Source of the DNA: Jeotgalibacillus salarius
GTDB taxonomy: Bacteria > Bacillota > Bacilli > Bacillales > Jeotgalibacillaceae
Reading direction: 5' to 3'
Assembly (NCBI RefSeq): GCF_004405125.1
Contig: NZ_SORX01000007.1
Span: 113,638 to 177,637 of the forward strand
Length of the DNA stretch: 64,000 nt
The translations under genes and the position numbers were made by a program. The notes under the pieces are model-generated. The model saw only the letters and a list, made by a program, of their open reading frames with translations, was not told the origin of the DNA and did no database searches. Positions 1 through 8,986 of the stretch are shown here, piece after piece; the first letter of the stretch is position 1, and every line of letters starts with the position of its first letter.

Positions 1-552
1 GCAGACGCCTGTCATCGTTGATCCAATGACAATCTGGTTGCTCATTTTCGTATGCTGTCCACTACCCGCTTTGCCATGGTAAACAATATTCGAACCAAAC
101 TCCTTTAATACTGGTAAGATTTCATTAAAAATACTTTCTTCACCACCTGCCATAATAGACAAGATCCCATTTTTCGCTCCCAGGTCCCCACCTGATACCG
201 GTGCATCAATCATATGAATACCTTTGGATTTACCTATATCAAATAATTGTTTTGCCAGTTCAGGTTTTGAAGTTGTTAAATCTACACAAATCGTTCCTTC
301 TGCAGCAGTTTTAAAAATGCCCTCTTCACCTGAATATACTTCATTAACATCCTCAGGATAACCAACCATTGTGAAAATAATATCGCATTGAGCTGCTAAT
401 GCCGAAGGGGAGCCTTCCCATATTGCTCCATTTTGGATTAATTCCTCAGCTTTCTGCTTAGTACGTGTGTAAATATGTAGTGTGTGTTTTTTTTTCAGGC
501 GAGTCACGATAGAAGCGCCCATTACGCCAGTGCCAATAAAGCCGATATTCAA
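1..552 (-). CDS. ykwC: YkwC-like NAD-binding 3-hydroxyisobutyrate dehydrogenase family protein (C-terminus outside window)
   Basis: The first 184 codons read without a stop from a TTG start at 552-550, preceded by AAAGGAG seven to eight bases upstream; the 3' part lies beyond base 1. The N-terminus carries the Rossmann motif GFIGTGVMG, then the family signatures DLTTSKP, DAPVSGGDLGAKNG and the catalytic-lysine region GKAGSGQHTKMSNQ. These are typical of the 3-hydroxyisobutyrate / 2-hydroxy-3-oxopropionate dehydrogenase superfamily, and the wording resembles B. subtilis YkwC. YkwC lies near ptsHI and ykwB in B. subtilis, as here. The true substrate is not predictable from sequence; reduction or oxidation of a small beta-hydroxy acid with NAD(P) is the family reaction. 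Confidence 0.88.
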   Translation of the reverse strand, partial: MNIGFIGTGVMGASIVTRLKKKHTLHIYTRTKQKAEELIQNGAIWEGSPSALAAQCDIIFTMVGYPEDVNEVYSGEEGIFKTAAEGTICVDLTTSKPELAKQLFDIGKSKGIHMIDAPVSGGDLGAKNGILSIMAGGEESIFNEILPVLKEFGSNIVYHGKAGSGQHTKMSNQIVIGSTMTGVC

Positions 553-643
553 CTTAATCACTCCTTTAATATGATTGTGACTTACTTTTCGAAAATTGCA
601 AATGTTAGAATCTGTTGATAAGATTGTCAAAAAGGAGGTTTAT

Positions 644-1300
644 ATGAAAAAGAAATTATTTGTTTTCAAAAATGATAAAAGATATGAAGTTTCAATACGC
701 AATTATAACAAAGAGGATTTTAATGATTTAATTGCACTTCAGCGTAAAGCATTTCCTCCACCATTTCCTGATGATCTTCTTTGGAATGAAGAACAGCTGA
801 CTTCACATATTACACGTTTTCCGGAAGGTGCGCTGTGTATCCAGGTTGATGGGAAAACTGCCGGTTCAATAACTGCTTTAAGGACGACATATGCGAATGA
901 AAAACATACGTGGGAACAGATCACCTCAGACGGGTATATAACTAATCATGTTCCCGATGGAGATGTTCTATATATTGTTGATATTTGTGTGGATCCTGAA
1001 TTCAGAGGTTTGGGACTTGGTAAAGAATTGATGAGAGCTATGTATGAAACTGTTATTTATCTTGGGATAACAAAACTTGCCGGGGGAAGCAGAATGCCCG
1101 GATATAAAAATCTGCAGGATAAACTCACTGTGGAGCAGTATTATGAAAAAATACTTTATGGTGAGCTCTCCGATCCGGTGGTCACCTTTTTATTAAAGGC
1201 AGGAAGAGTGCCGGAACGTTTGATGAAGAATTACTTAGAAGATGAGGAATCAGGAGACTGCGCTGTCTTAATGACTTGGCATAACCCGTTTTTAACATAA
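644..1300 (+). CDS. ykwB: GNAT family N-acetyltransferase (YkwB-like)
   Basis: The protein has 218 residues from the ATG at 644, chosen because AAAGGAGG sits six bases upstream; an upstream in-frame TTG at 596 lacks a ribosome-binding site. The acetyl-CoA binding motif of GNAT enzymes is visible in the middle: VDICVDPEFRGLGLGKELM (beta4 then the R-G-x-G-x-G/A loop). The segment GGSRMPGY after it is typical of the YkwB type. It transfers an acetyl group from acetyl-CoA to an unknown amine. It is divergent from ykwC and convergent with ptsHI, the same neighbourhood as in B. subtilis. The substrate is unknown. Confidence 0.85.
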   Translation: MKKKLFVFKNDKRYEVSIRNYNKEDFNDLIALQRKAFPPPFPDDLLWNEEQLTSHITRFPEGALCIQVDGKTAGSITALRTTYANEKHTWEQITSDGYITNHVPDGDVLYIVDICVDPEFRGLGLGKELMRAMYETVIYLGITKLAGGSRMPGYKNLQDKLTVEQYYEKILYGELSDPVVTFLLKAGRVPERLMKNYLEDEESGDCAVLMTWHNPFLT

Positions 1301-1332
1301 AAAAGAACCGGATTATGGGGGGAATCCGGTTC
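1299..1332 (-). terminator. Rho-independent terminator of ptsHI
   Basis: Read on the minus strand, a perfect 10-bp stem (GAACCGGATT / AATCCGGTTC, 1305-1332) is followed by a run of T at 1304-1299. It lies about 95 bases past the ptsI stop. The plus-strand side has no T run, so it does not obviously serve ykwB. Confidence 0.85.
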
Positions 1333-1426
1333 AAAAAAGGGAAATCAGAATGAAAAAGTATGCTTGTACTACTAATATACTTCCCCCATGTTCATTCATT
1401 TAATCCCGCTTTTATTAACATTTATG

Positions 1427-3145
1427 TTACAAGTTTATTTCTTTTTTTACAGCTTCGATTACTTCTTCATTCGTTGAAAGTGTTAATACGTGCTCAGCTA
1501 AGGTTTTCATTTTATCATCTGAAAGCTGCTTAATTTGAGTACGTGCCGGAAGAATAGAGGTTGCGCTCATAGAGAATTCATCTAGTCCAAGTCCAAGCAG
1601 GATTGGAATCGCAATTTCATCCCCAGCCATTTCTCCACACATACCAGTCCACTTACCTTCTTTATGAGAAGCATCAATGACCATCTTAATCAGGCGAAGG
1701 ATCGCCGGATTATAAGGCTGGTAAAGATAAGAAACTCTTTCGTTCATGCGGTCAGCTGCCATTGTATATTGAATTAGATCATTGGTACCGATACTGAAGA
1801 AGTCTACTTCTTTAGCAAACTGGTCAGCCATTACAGCAGTTGATGGAATCTCCACCATAATACCAATTTCAATTGAATCAGAAACTTCAATGCCTTCATG
1901 AGCCAATTCGTCTTTTACTTTAAGAAGGAGTGATTTAGCCTCTCTGAATTCCCCAAGAGTTGAAATCATCGGGAACATGATCTTTAAGTTTCCATATGAA
2001 CTTGCACGCAGAAGCGCACGCAGTTGTGTACGGAAAAGATCTGTCTGCTCCAGGCAAAGTCTAATTGCACGGAAACCAAGGAAAGGATTCATCTCCTCAG
2101 GCAGGTTAAGATAAGGAAGTTCTTTGTCTCCGCCGATATCAAGTGTTCGGACAACTACCGGCTTGTCCTTCATACCTTCCAGTACTGCTTTATAAGATTC
2201 AAACTGCTCATCCTCAGAAGGAAGCTCAGTCCGTCCCATGTAAAGAAATTCAGTGCGGTAAAGCCCAATTCCTTCGCCGCCATTGTTGGCTACCCCTTCA
2301 AGATCTTTAGGTGTACCAATATTAGCAGCAAGCTCTACGTGTCTGCCTTCAGCAGTAACTGTTTTTTCATCAACAAGCTTAGCCCATTCTGCTTTTTGAT
2401 CAGCAAAACCTGCAGCTTCTTCTTCATACTTACGGATCATATCATCTGAAGGGTTAATATGAACTTCTCCATTCAGCCCGTCGACAATGATTATATCACC
2501 GTTTTCAATTGTTTCTGTTGCTTCTTTCGTACCTACAACCGCCGGAATCTCCATAGAGCGTGCCATAATGGCCGAGTGGGACGTACGCCCACCGATATTT
2601 GTTGTAAATCCTTTAACAAATTCACGATTGAGCTGTGCCGTATCAGAAGGCGTTAAATCCTCAGCTATAACGACCACTTCTTCTGAAATCATGCTTGGGT
2701 TTAATACTTTTACACCAAGCAGATGCGAAAGTACCCGTTTGGTTACGTCACGGATATCTGCAGCACGTTCTTTCATGTATTCGTTATCCATTTGTTCGAA
2801 CATTGTCACAAACATATCGGCTGTTTCTTTAAGTGCCGCTTCTGCATTAACCTGTTCCTGATTAATTTTCTCTTCAATTGGTGACACTAGCTCGGGATCA
2901 CTCAATACAAGAAGATGCGCTTCAAAAATTGCAGCTTTATCCTCACCAAGTTCAACCTTGGCACGGTCACGTATCACTTCAAGCTCATTTTTAGAAGTCT
3001 GCAAAGCTTCCTGGAAGCGCTGTACTTCCTGACCCGCATCCTCAACTTTCGTCTGTTCGAATGAAAGATCAGGCTCTACTAGACGGTAAGCTTTTGCAAT
3101 CGCGATTCCGCTTGATGCCGCAATTCCTTTTAATACTGAAGACAT
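1427..3145 (-). CDS. ptsI: Phosphoenolpyruvate-protein phosphotransferase, PTS Enzyme I
   Basis: Enzyme I (572 residues, normal length) autophosphorylates from phosphoenolpyruvate and hands the phosphate to HPr in the cytoplasm. The N-terminal HPr-binding helical domain is followed by the swivelling phosphohistidine domain with [13 protein letters not shown] (His190 is the phosphorylated residue), then the C-terminal PEP-binding TIM barrel with [11 protein letters not shown], the FRAIR motif, [15 protein letters not shown] and the catalytic cysteine motif GMCGEMAGD. The start lies only two bases after the ptsH stop, so the two are translationally linked. No ptsG or glcT lies next to them here, unlike B. 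subtilis. Confidence 0.98.
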   Translation of the reverse strand: MSSVLKGIAASSGIAIAKAYRLVEPDLSFEQTKVEDAGQEVQRFQEALQTSKNELEVIRDRAKVELGEDKAAIFEAHLLVLSDPELVSPIEEKINQEQVNAEAALKETADMFVTMFEQMDNEYMKERAADIRDVTKRVLSHLLGVKVLNPSMISEEVVVIAEDLTPSDTAQLNREFVKGFTTNIGGRTSHSAIMARSMEIPAVVGTKEATETIENGDIIIVDGLNGEVHINPSDDMIRKYEEEAAGFADQKAEWAKLVDEKTVTAEGRHVELAANIGTPKDLEGVANNGGEGIGLYRTEFLYMGRTELPSEDEQFESYKAVLEGMKDKPVVVRTLDIGGDKELPYLNLPEEMNPFLGFRAIRLCLEQTDLFRTQLRALLRASSYGNLKIMFPMISTLGEFREAKSLLLKVKDELAHEGIEVSDSIEIGIMVEIPSTAVMADQFAKEVDFFSIGTNDLIQYTMAADRMNERVSYLYQPYNPAILRLIKMVIDASHKEGKWTGMCGEMAGDEIAIPILLGLGLDEFSMSATSILPARTQIKQLSDDKMKTLAEHVLTLSTNEEVIEAVKKEINL

Positions 3146-3147
3146 TC

Positions 3148-3411
3148 TTACGCCAGACCTTCAGATTTAAGTGTTTCTTCGAGACTTGCCAGCGCTTCCT
3201 CTTCGTCGCTTCCATCTGCAAAAATTGTGATTTCAGCATCTTTACCTACACCAAGAGACATAACACCCATGATTGATTTAAGGTTTACTTTCTTCCCTTT
3301 ATACTCAAGCTGGATATCAGAATCGAATTTGCTTGCGTTTTGTACAAGAATTGTAGCCGGACGAGCGTGAATCCCAGTTTCTGCTGTTACTGTAAAAGTT
3401 TTCTGTGTCAT
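3148..3411 (-). CDS. ptsH: Phosphocarrier protein HPr
   Basis: HPr has 87 residues, as usual. His15 in GIHARPA accepts phosphate from Enzyme I; Ser46 in [12 protein letters not shown] is the site for HPr kinase/phosphorylase, so this HPr can act both in sugar transport and, with CcpA, in carbon catabolite control. It is the first gene of the ptsHI operon, with AAAGGAGAAG upstream of the ATG. Confidence 0.98.
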   Translation of the reverse strand: MTQKTFTVTAETGIHARPATILVQNASKFDSDIQLEYKGKKVNLKSIMGVMSLGVGKDAEITIFADGSDEEEALASLEETLKSEGLA

Positions 3412-3459
3412 GATATATCTTCTCCTTTTCTACACTTGTATTTACAACATCACCTTAAT

Positions 3460-3488
3460 AAGTTATCGAATTCAGACGTTGCCGTCAA
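3460..3488 (-). promoter_or_regulatory. Candidate sigma-A promoter of ptsHI
   Basis: On the minus strand, TTGACG (3488-3483) is followed after 17 bases by TAACTT (3465-3460), about 50 bases before the ptsH start. The -35 box is good and the -10 box is weak, so this is tentative. Confidence 0.35.
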
Positions 3489-3601
3489 CAAAAATTGTTT
3501 CACTTATAGGTAATGAAATTAAACTAGCTCTTTAAATCATAAGAATAGCATGACACCAGCATAAGCACAATAAATTTGCTGAACTTATCTTCTTTTGAAA
3601 G

Positions 3602-4771
3602 CTACATTGATTTCATTCTTTTATCGAATACCTTAACAAATTGTTCAAATGCGTTTAATTCATCTTCAGAAATGTTTTCATTTGCATATCGCACTTTTTC
3701 ATAGATACCAGCATAATAAGCGGCATTTTCAAAACCTAATCTAGAAAACCATTCTCTTACTGTCTCAGATTTGAATCTGTGAGCTTCATTTAGTTGTGCC
3801 TTTTGTTCAATTTTTAATATTTCTTTTCGGACTTTGTGATTTGGAATCCTGATTTTTTCCGGTTCAGTTTTTTTAAATTTCTTCCTTTCTATTGTGACAG
3901 TATCATCGTGGTTCGTTTCTTTCATCGTTGATTGACTGAATTTACTAAAAATAATTTTAGACAGCATGACAATGATGACAATGCCAACGACTAACACAAT
4001 CAATTCTAAAGTCTCTATTTTAACAGTTTCTTCTATATCCGTTCTTTCAAAAGGATTCGTCTCATTCATATTTTCAACTGATGATGACTCAGACTCAAAA
4101 GCCTCTTCATCAACCTGTGGAAGACTGATATCCAGTCCAGTTAGTAACAGAAGATAGATGATGCCATAATTGACCTGATTCGCTATCAGCATAATGATCC
4201 TTCTTAAAGGTTCAGCAAGGAAATAAATTAAAATGAATGAAGCACTGAAAAGCATCGTCCATTTAACAAAAAGCAAATTCGCTTTTTTACCCGAGTAACT
4301 GCTGAAGAATGGCCCAGAACTGTAAAGTAAAAAACCAAGAATTAAATACACGATTAAAATTTCCGACGGGTAAACGCCATAAGTTAACTGGAAGATGAAC
4401 ATGGACATAAACACAAGAAAAAATGCGATTAATTGACCTGTTGTCATTTGAGTTAAATCTTTGTTTTGTGTCCTTGCTTGTAATCTCCACAGGAAGAAAA
4501 TGAATAATACACCTATTAATATAATTGGACAATTACCGGCTGCAGCCGAGATCAATGTCAGAATAAATAAAGCGGTGATCAACCCTTTTTTGGATGATTC
4601 ACTTTTCAAAAACAGCACAAGCACTGCGAGCGTTAACCCAAATATCATAGCAACGTAGTGTATAGGAAAAATTCCGTTTGATGCATATGCTGTAAATACT
4701 AATAGAGGAAATAAGGAGTCAAATATTAATGATATTGATACCCTTATTGAATGCCTGTCTGTTGATTCCAC
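3602..4771 (-). CDS. Polytopic membrane protein of the MoxR-DUF58 operon, YebA-like position but no transglutaminase domain
   Basis: The protein has 389 residues starting at a GTG with GGGAGGTG seven bases upstream; the start overlaps the DUF58 gene by 28 bases. Residues 1-215 are mostly membrane segments, followed by an acidic Ser/Glu-rich loop (about 220-245), one more membrane segment (about 253-272) and a basic cytosolic tail. The tail ends in a helical region (VREWFSRLGFENAAYYAGIYEKVRYAN) resembling the DUF4129 segment at the C-terminus of bacterial transglutaminase-like proteins. In B. subtilis this position is held by the transglutaminase-like YebA; I see no Cys-His-Asp core here. The function is unknown, probably in the envelope together with the two genes upstream. 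Confidence 0.7.
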   Translation of the reverse strand: MESTDRHSIRVSISLIFDSLFPLLVFTAYASNGIFPIHYVAMIFGLTLAVLVLFLKSESSKKGLITALFILTLISAAAGNCPIILIGVLFIFFLWRLQARTQNKDLTQMTTGQLIAFFLVFMSMFIFQLTYGVYPSEILIVYLILGFLLYSSGPFFSSYSGKKANLLFVKWTMLFSASFILIYFLAEPLRRIIMLIANQVNYGIIYLLLLTGLDISLPQVDEEAFESESSSVENMNETNPFERTDIEETVKIETLELIVLVVGIVIIVMLSKIIFSKFSQSTMKETNHDDTVTIERKKFKKTEPEKIRIPNHKVRKEILKIEQKAQLNEAHRFKSETVREWFSRLGFENAAYYAGIYEKVRYANENISEDELNAFEQFVKVFDKRMKSM

Positions 4772-5907
4772 CTGACCGCACCTCCCCCATTCTCACTGAC
4801 GACCCATACTCTTCCTTTCAATAGTGTCAGGTTGACAGACGGTTGCAGACTCCCAATGTAAATCGTGTCTGTAACACGAACCTGCATTAATGAAATTTGG
4901 TTTATCATCGCATTCACTGGAAGTGTCACATCTCCAATTGAAAGGATGCTGAGTATTTCAAGGCATTTTCTACTATGGCTTATCCCTCTGTCTGGCGCAA
5001 TGTAGTAAAAATTCGGTGATTCTTTTGTTCTGATGTTTACACATAGTCCGATCACTCTGTTATTGCGATGTGCCTCTGTAATCATAAAAGCAGCCTGTTT
5101 AATCAGATTTTCGAAGTGAATATTTTTTGAGTGGCCATAGGCTACATTTAAGATAACCATTGATTTCTCTTCAATAACAGGTTCATAAATATTTGTCTGA
5201 AGCTGGCCGGTTTTTGCGTAAGCAGACCAATTAATACGCTGCATTGTATCTCCGGATCTATATTCCCTCGTACCGGATGGCATTGTCAGATCTTCGTAAA
5301 GTGAATAAGGTGCCAGTTCACCTCCTGGAAGTTGAGAAGGAGATACGGTTGAGAACTTCACTCGTTCAATTTCCGGATAAATACGCTTTTCCTGCTTAAA
5401 ATGACCTTTATATTGCAGAATTTTATATCCGTGACCAAATAGATGTGGAACAATCAACTGGCAGGATACCATCTTTAATTTTCCCCTTCTCACTGCTTTA
5501 AAAGGAATGTTAATCTGAACCTCTTCATATCTGTCCATTGACAAACTGCCGGTCCATTGAATCGTATGACCAACTTTGCTTGAAGGTTCATTCAAAAAAT
5601 CTGCCTGATCAGTAAAAGTCAACGTTAAATCTACATTTCTAATAGGGTATCGACCATTTTGAAAAACAATCGTCCAGATTGAATCATCGTTTACATTTAG
5701 CCTTTCCGGTGGATCTTCCTGAAGAAATTTCAGGTCAGAACCAGCATATTCGCTATAATGTAAGTGAAGTTTGATATAAATCAGAATTAAAACACAAGCA
5801 GCTGATACTGCAAACTGACTGCCAAGGAAAAAAAACAATCCACTGAGAAAACTTATTACACCAAGTGCATTGATGTTCCTGTTAGCAGACTTCACTTCCA
5901 GCCACAT
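4744..5907 (-). CDS. DUF58 domain-containing protein (YeaD-like)
   Basis: The protein has 387 residues, with two N-terminal membrane segments (about 17-50) and a cytosolic or surface DUF58 region. The family hallmark is seen at SGDTMQRINWSAYAKTGQLQTNIYEP, where Arg, Trp and Lys are conserved. DUF58 proteins regularly follow MoxR ATPases; the gene starts directly after the moxR stop and overlaps the next gene. By family analogy it links MoxR chaperone activity to assembly of envelope or von Willebrand-type proteins, but no biochemical role is established. Confidence 0.88.
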   Translation of the reverse strand: MWLEVKSANRNINALGVISFLSGLFFFLGSQFAVSAACVLILIYIKLHLHYSEYAGSDLKFLQEDPPERLNVNDDSIWTIVFQNGRYPIRNVDLTLTFTDQADFLNEPSSKVGHTIQWTGSLSMDRYEEVQINIPFKAVRRGKLKMVSCQLIVPHLFGHGYKILQYKGHFKQEKRIYPEIERVKFSTVSPSQLPGGELAPYSLYEDLTMPSGTREYRSGDTMQRINWSAYAKTGQLQTNIYEPVIEEKSMVILNVAYGHSKNIHFENLIKQAAFMITEAHRNNRVIGLCVNIRTKESPNFYYIAPDRGISHSRKCLEILSILSIGDVTLPVNAMINQISLMQVRVTDTIYIGSLQPSVNLTLLKGRVWVVSENGGGAVRWNQQTGIQ

Positions 5908-5908
5908 C

Positions 5909-6838
5909 CTATAACCTCAGTTCCACTGGCGCATCAGTCGAGAGTAAAACTTCAGATAAAATCTGTTCATTGTTTTTCATTAAAGAGGCTTCAGCAGTCA
6001 GCTGGATGCGATGACCGAGAACATAGTGAAAAAGATTTTTCACATCCTCCGGGATGACGTGATTCCGATTATGTATAAACGCTGAACCCTGTGCTGCTTT
6101 TAATAGTGTAACTGCTGCTCTCGGGCTTGCTCCCCACTCAATCGAAGGGTGTGACCGTGTCGTTCTTATAAGGGTTAGAATATAGTCAACCATTTCATTA
6201 TGAATTGAAACATCCCTCACTTCAGCAGCTGCTTTTTTCAGTTCTTCTATTGTCAGAACTTCATTTAACAAAGGTTGATCTTCTTTAGCGATCCACTGCT
6301 TTAATATTAGTGACTCTTCATTAAACTGAGGATAATCAGCAGGTAATTTGAACATGAAACGGTCAAGCTGAGCATATGGCAGTGGAAAAGTTCCCTGTTG
6401 TGACTCTACAGGATTTTGTGTAGCAATCACCATAAAAGGAAAATCTGAGTGCAATGTTTCTCCATCAATTGTTACCTGTTTTTCCTCCATCACTTCAAGT
6501 AAACTCGACTGAGTTCTCGGTGTAGCCCGGTTAATTTCATCTGCTAATAAAAAGTTTGTCATAACAGGACCTTTTTTCAACTCAAATTTTCTCGTTTCCG
6601 GGTTGAAATAGTGAAGACCTGTTACGTCTGAAGGTAAAACATCAGGAGTGAACTGTATACGTGAAAAATCTCCGCCTGCTGCCTGTGCAAATGATTTTGC
6701 CAATAGGGTTTTGCCCGTGCCCGGAACGCTTTCAAGTAATACGTGTCCTCCCTGAAGCAAAGCAATCGTTAATAATTCAATCTCTTTTTCCCTACCAACA
6801 ACTGATTTACCTACTTCATCGATCAGTGTCTTTCTCAT
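5909..6838 (-). CDS. MoxR family AAA+ ATPase (YeaC-like)
   Basis: The protein has 309 residues, the normal length for MoxR proteins. Walker A is ESVPGTGKTLLAKS, Walker B is LLADEINRATPRTQ, and sensor 1 is VIATQNPVE. The C-terminal lid contains GASPRAAVTLLKAAQ. MoxR ATPases act as chaperones for insertion of cofactors or for assembly of complexes with their DUF58 partners. It is the first gene of a three-gene operon. Confidence 0.93.
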   Translation of the reverse strand: MRKTLIDEVGKSVVGREKEIELLTIALLQGGHVLLESVPGTGKTLLAKSFAQAAGGDFSRIQFTPDVLPSDVTGLHYFNPETRKFELKKGPVMTNFLLADEINRATPRTQSSLLEVMEEKQVTIDGETLHSDFPFMVIATQNPVESQQGTFPLPYAQLDRFMFKLPADYPQFNEESLILKQWIAKEDQPLLNEVLTIEELKKAAAEVRDVSIHNEMVDYILTLIRTTRSHPSIEWGASPRAAVTLLKAAQGSAFIHNRNHVIPEDVKNLFHYVLGHRIQLTAEASLMKNNEQILSEVLLSTDAPVELRL

Positions 6839-6911
6839 AACATCACTCCCAGTTCTTTATTGTATATAATTAACTATACTTAAAATTCTGATAAAAAGTT
6901 TCAAAAAAAAT

Positions 6912-7013
6912 AGACTTAGTTATAAGTTCTGCGGACGTACTTGCTACATTTCCCGATCATATTCCACTTAAAGGGATAGCAGGTGCTAATCTGCAGAACT
7001 TATTACGTCTGTC
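6912..7013. repeat. Long imperfect palindrome between moxR and an SDR gene
   Basis: A perfect 11-bp inverted repeat (ATAAGTTCTGC at 6922-6932, GCAGAACTTAT at 6993-7003) encloses a second stem (ACTTGCTA 6938-6945 with TAGCAGGT 6977-6984, one G-T pair) and a CCC/GGG tip (6951-6953, 6973-6975). AGAC outside the main arms is repeated as GTCT beyond the other arm. There is no T run on either side. It could be a structured transcript end, a small RNA or a palindromic repeat unit. Confidence 0.65.
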
Positions 7014-7038
7014 CTGCTTATATTATTTCAACATGAAA

Positions 7039-7755
7039 TTAATGTTCATAGATCATCTTTCTGGTCATTCCACCATCAATCACGAGGTTCTCGCCATTAA
7101 TAAAGTTATTCGCTTCATCAGTTAAAAACAGACACGCACGTGCAATATCCTCAGGCTTTCCAACTCTGTTTGAAAGGTGCTGATCATGGTCTTTTTCTCT
7201 TAAACTGTCATAGTCTTCAGTTTGAATCCATCCCGGGCTGATCGCATTAACCGTAATATTTTTTTCGGAAAGAGTAACTGCAAGTGAATGCGTGAGCGCA
7301 AAAATTCCACCTTTAGTTGCCGCATACCCTTCAGTATCCGGTTCTGACATATGTGCCCTGGTAGAACACAGGTTAACGATCGAGCCACCCTGATCCATTA
7401 AGGTTGCCGCTTCCCTTGAACAATAGAATACACTTGATAAGTTGGTATGCAGTATACCTTCCCAGTCTTCAACCGTTACATCCCAGATCGATTTAAATTC
7501 AGAAATACCTGCATTATTGATCAGTATATCAAGTATCCCGGATTGTTGTTTTACGATCTCAAATACTCTTTTTACTTCTTCATACTTGGAAACATCTGCT
7601 ACTATTGCTTCAGCATGTTCAAGTTTTCCCGCTTCTTCGTACAGCTTATCCTTATTAACATCAACCATATAAACATTGGCTTTCTCTTCAGCATATGCCT
7701 TTGCAATGGCCAGTCCGATTCCTTTTGCTGCACCAGTTACAACTACAGTTTTCAT
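7039..7755 (-). CDS. Classical short-chain dehydrogenase/reductase
   Basis: The protein has 238 residues, typical of classical SDRs. The cofactor motif is TGAAKGIG, followed by the structural NNAG (INNAGIS) and the catalytic Tyr-Lys pair in YAATKGG, with Ser in CSTRAH. Asp at the end of beta2 (MVDVNKDKL) suggests NAD preference. The start has GAGGAGG upstream. The gene directly follows the 64-residue protein upstream, with a 12-base gap, so the two are probably cotranscribed. The substrate is unknown. Confidence 0.93.
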   Translation of the reverse strand: MKTVVVTGAAKGIGLAIAKAYAEEKANVYMVDVNKDKLYEEAGKLEHAEAIVADVSKYEEVKRVFEIVKQQSGILDILINNAGISEFKSIWDVTVEDWEGILHTNLSSVFYCSREAATLMDQGGSIVNLCSTRAHMSEPDTEGYAATKGGIFALTHSLAVTLSEKNITVNAISPGWIQTEDYDSLREKDHDQHLSNRVGKPEDIARACLFLTDEANNFINGENLVIDGGMTRKMIYEH

Positions 7756-7767
7756 ATGATTTCCTCC

Positions 7768-7962
7768 TCAGCTTCTCGCTTCTTCCTGATATTGATACAC
7801 TGTTTTCCCGTGGTGCCTGGCGATTCCACGAAAATGCTTAAAGTCCTCCCGTGAAAGTAATACACTTCTAAAAAGATCAAAGTTTTCTTTTTCAATTACG
7901 ATTTCTGCAAGTTCACCTGATTTTAATTGGTCCAGTAATACTGATGCCTCTTCTTTATTCAT
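7768..7962 (-). CDS. Small conserved hypothetical protein, 64 residues
   Basis: This short soluble, acidic protein starts at an ATG with AGGTGAT upstream and lies 12 bases before the SDR gene on the same strand. It has no signal peptide or membrane segment. The segment EDFKHFRGIARHHGKTVYQY looks constrained, but I cannot name a family with confidence. Its position suggests cotranscription with the dehydrogenase. Confidence 0.7.
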   Translation of the reverse strand: MNKEEASVLLDQLKSGELAEIVIEKENFDLFRSVLLSREDFKHFRGIARHHGKTVYQYQEEARS

Positions 7963-8082
7963 TCTTCATCACCTGCTTTTTCATATTAAATTGTTTATAT
8001 CACTTTATGAGTATTTTGAAACTTTTTTATTTCTTACACGTCTACTACAATAACAGCATACATATAGAATGGAGGAAATCAT

Positions 8083-8829
8083 ATGAAAAAGTTTATGATG
8101 TTACTGCTGATCTCCATGCTGGCTGCTTTTATGGCTGCATGCGGCACCGAAAATACCGGGGAAGAAAATACTGCCGGTGAGCAGAATCAGGAAGAAAGTA
8201 CTGAAGAAGCTGAAGCACCGGAAGACACAGTTGAAGAAGAGAATGAAGAGGAAACAGTTGAAGAAACTGAATCTGAGACTGATTCAGAAGATATTGCTGA
8301 AGAAGAACCTGCTGAAGAAGAAGTGACAGAAGAAGGAACTGAAGAAGCTGACTCTGGTGAAGGCAAAGTTCGTCTCCTTGAACAGCCGATGACATTTACA
8401 ATTAACGGTGAAGAAACTGAGCGTACTGCATTCCTTCAGGAAAGTGAAGAAAACAATTACAGTTTATACGTAGCTGATGGTTTTACTTTTACGCCTGAAG
8501 AACCAAACGTTGATCAGATTTATTTTGATGAAGATGGATCACAGTTTATGCGGGTTCACACTTATCCTGTTTCTGAATCAGAAGCAGCACTGATTGAGGA
8601 TCAAATGAAAGGTCAGGCTGAAGCAATCCAGGGTGAAGAAGCTGCTGATTGGATGCCGGAAGATGCCTCACATGATATGATCGCAGGGTATGAAGCCGCT
8701 GTTGGCGATGACCAGTTCAAAACTTACCTTTATGAAATTGATGACATGTATGTAAGGATTGCCATTCATGCAAAAGCCGATTCAGGCCTTGAAAATGCAT
8801 TTCTTCAAATGGCAGAAACAATTGAATAA
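8083..8829 (+). CDS. Acidic lipoprotein of unknown function
   Basis: The protein has 248 residues, with a lipoprotein signal peptide (MKKFMMLLLISMLAAFMAACG; lipobox A-A-C, Cys20). Residues 21-95 form an extremely Glu/Thr-rich linker, which is low in complexity and probably disordered. A globular C-terminal domain follows (about 95-248). GAGGAAATC precedes the ATG, and a terminator follows closely, so the gene is monocistronic. It should be anchored to the outer face of the membrane. Such acidic linkers are common in halotolerant Bacillales. Confidence 0.85.
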   Translation: MKKFMMLLLISMLAAFMAACGTENTGEENTAGEQNQEESTEEAEAPEDTVEEENEEETVEETESETDSEDIAEEEPAEEEVTEEGTEEADSGEGKVRLLEQPMTFTINGEETERTAFLQESEENNYSLYVADGFTFTPEEPNVDQIYFDEDGSQFMRVHTYPVSESEAALIEDQMKGQAEAIQGEEAADWMPEDASHDMIAGYEAAVGDDQFKTYLYEIDDMYVRIAIHAKADSGLENAFLQMAETIE

Positions 8830-8836
8830 TTGTTTG

Positions 8837-8866
8837 ACCGCTTCCTTAACCGGGAAGCGGTTTTTT
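8837..8866 (+). terminator. Rho-independent terminator of the acidic lipoprotein gene
   Basis: The stem ACCGCTTCC / GGAAGCGGT with a seven-base loop is followed by six T, eight bases after the stop codon. Confidence 0.9.
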
Positions 8867-8897
8867 ATATGTTAATCATCTTTGTGAAGCAAATTAA

Positions 8898-8953
8898 TTG
8901 AAAGTCAATTAAGGTCAAAGTATACTGAAAACAGAAAGTCAAAGTTAGTCAGA
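8898..8953 (+). promoter_or_regulatory. Sigma-A promoter of clpE with two CtsR operator boxes
   Basis: TTGAAA (8898-8903), a 17-base spacer and TATACT (8921-8926) form a near-consensus promoter. A CtsR-type tandem heptad lies in the spacer: AGTCAAT-TAA-GGTCAAA (8903-8919). A second one, AGTCAAA-GTT-AGTCAGA (8937-8953), covers the expected transcription start. The known CtsR consensus is RGTCAAA-NAN-RGTCAAA. CtsR bound here would block RNA polymerase until heat or protein stress releases it. Confidence 0.85.
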
Positions 8954-8986
8954 CTATAACAGATGAACTTACGAGGAGGAGTCACA

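Noticed and set aside
596..643. Upstream TTG start for ykwB
   Set aside because: No ribosome-binding site; the ATG at 644 has AAAGGAGG at the right distance.
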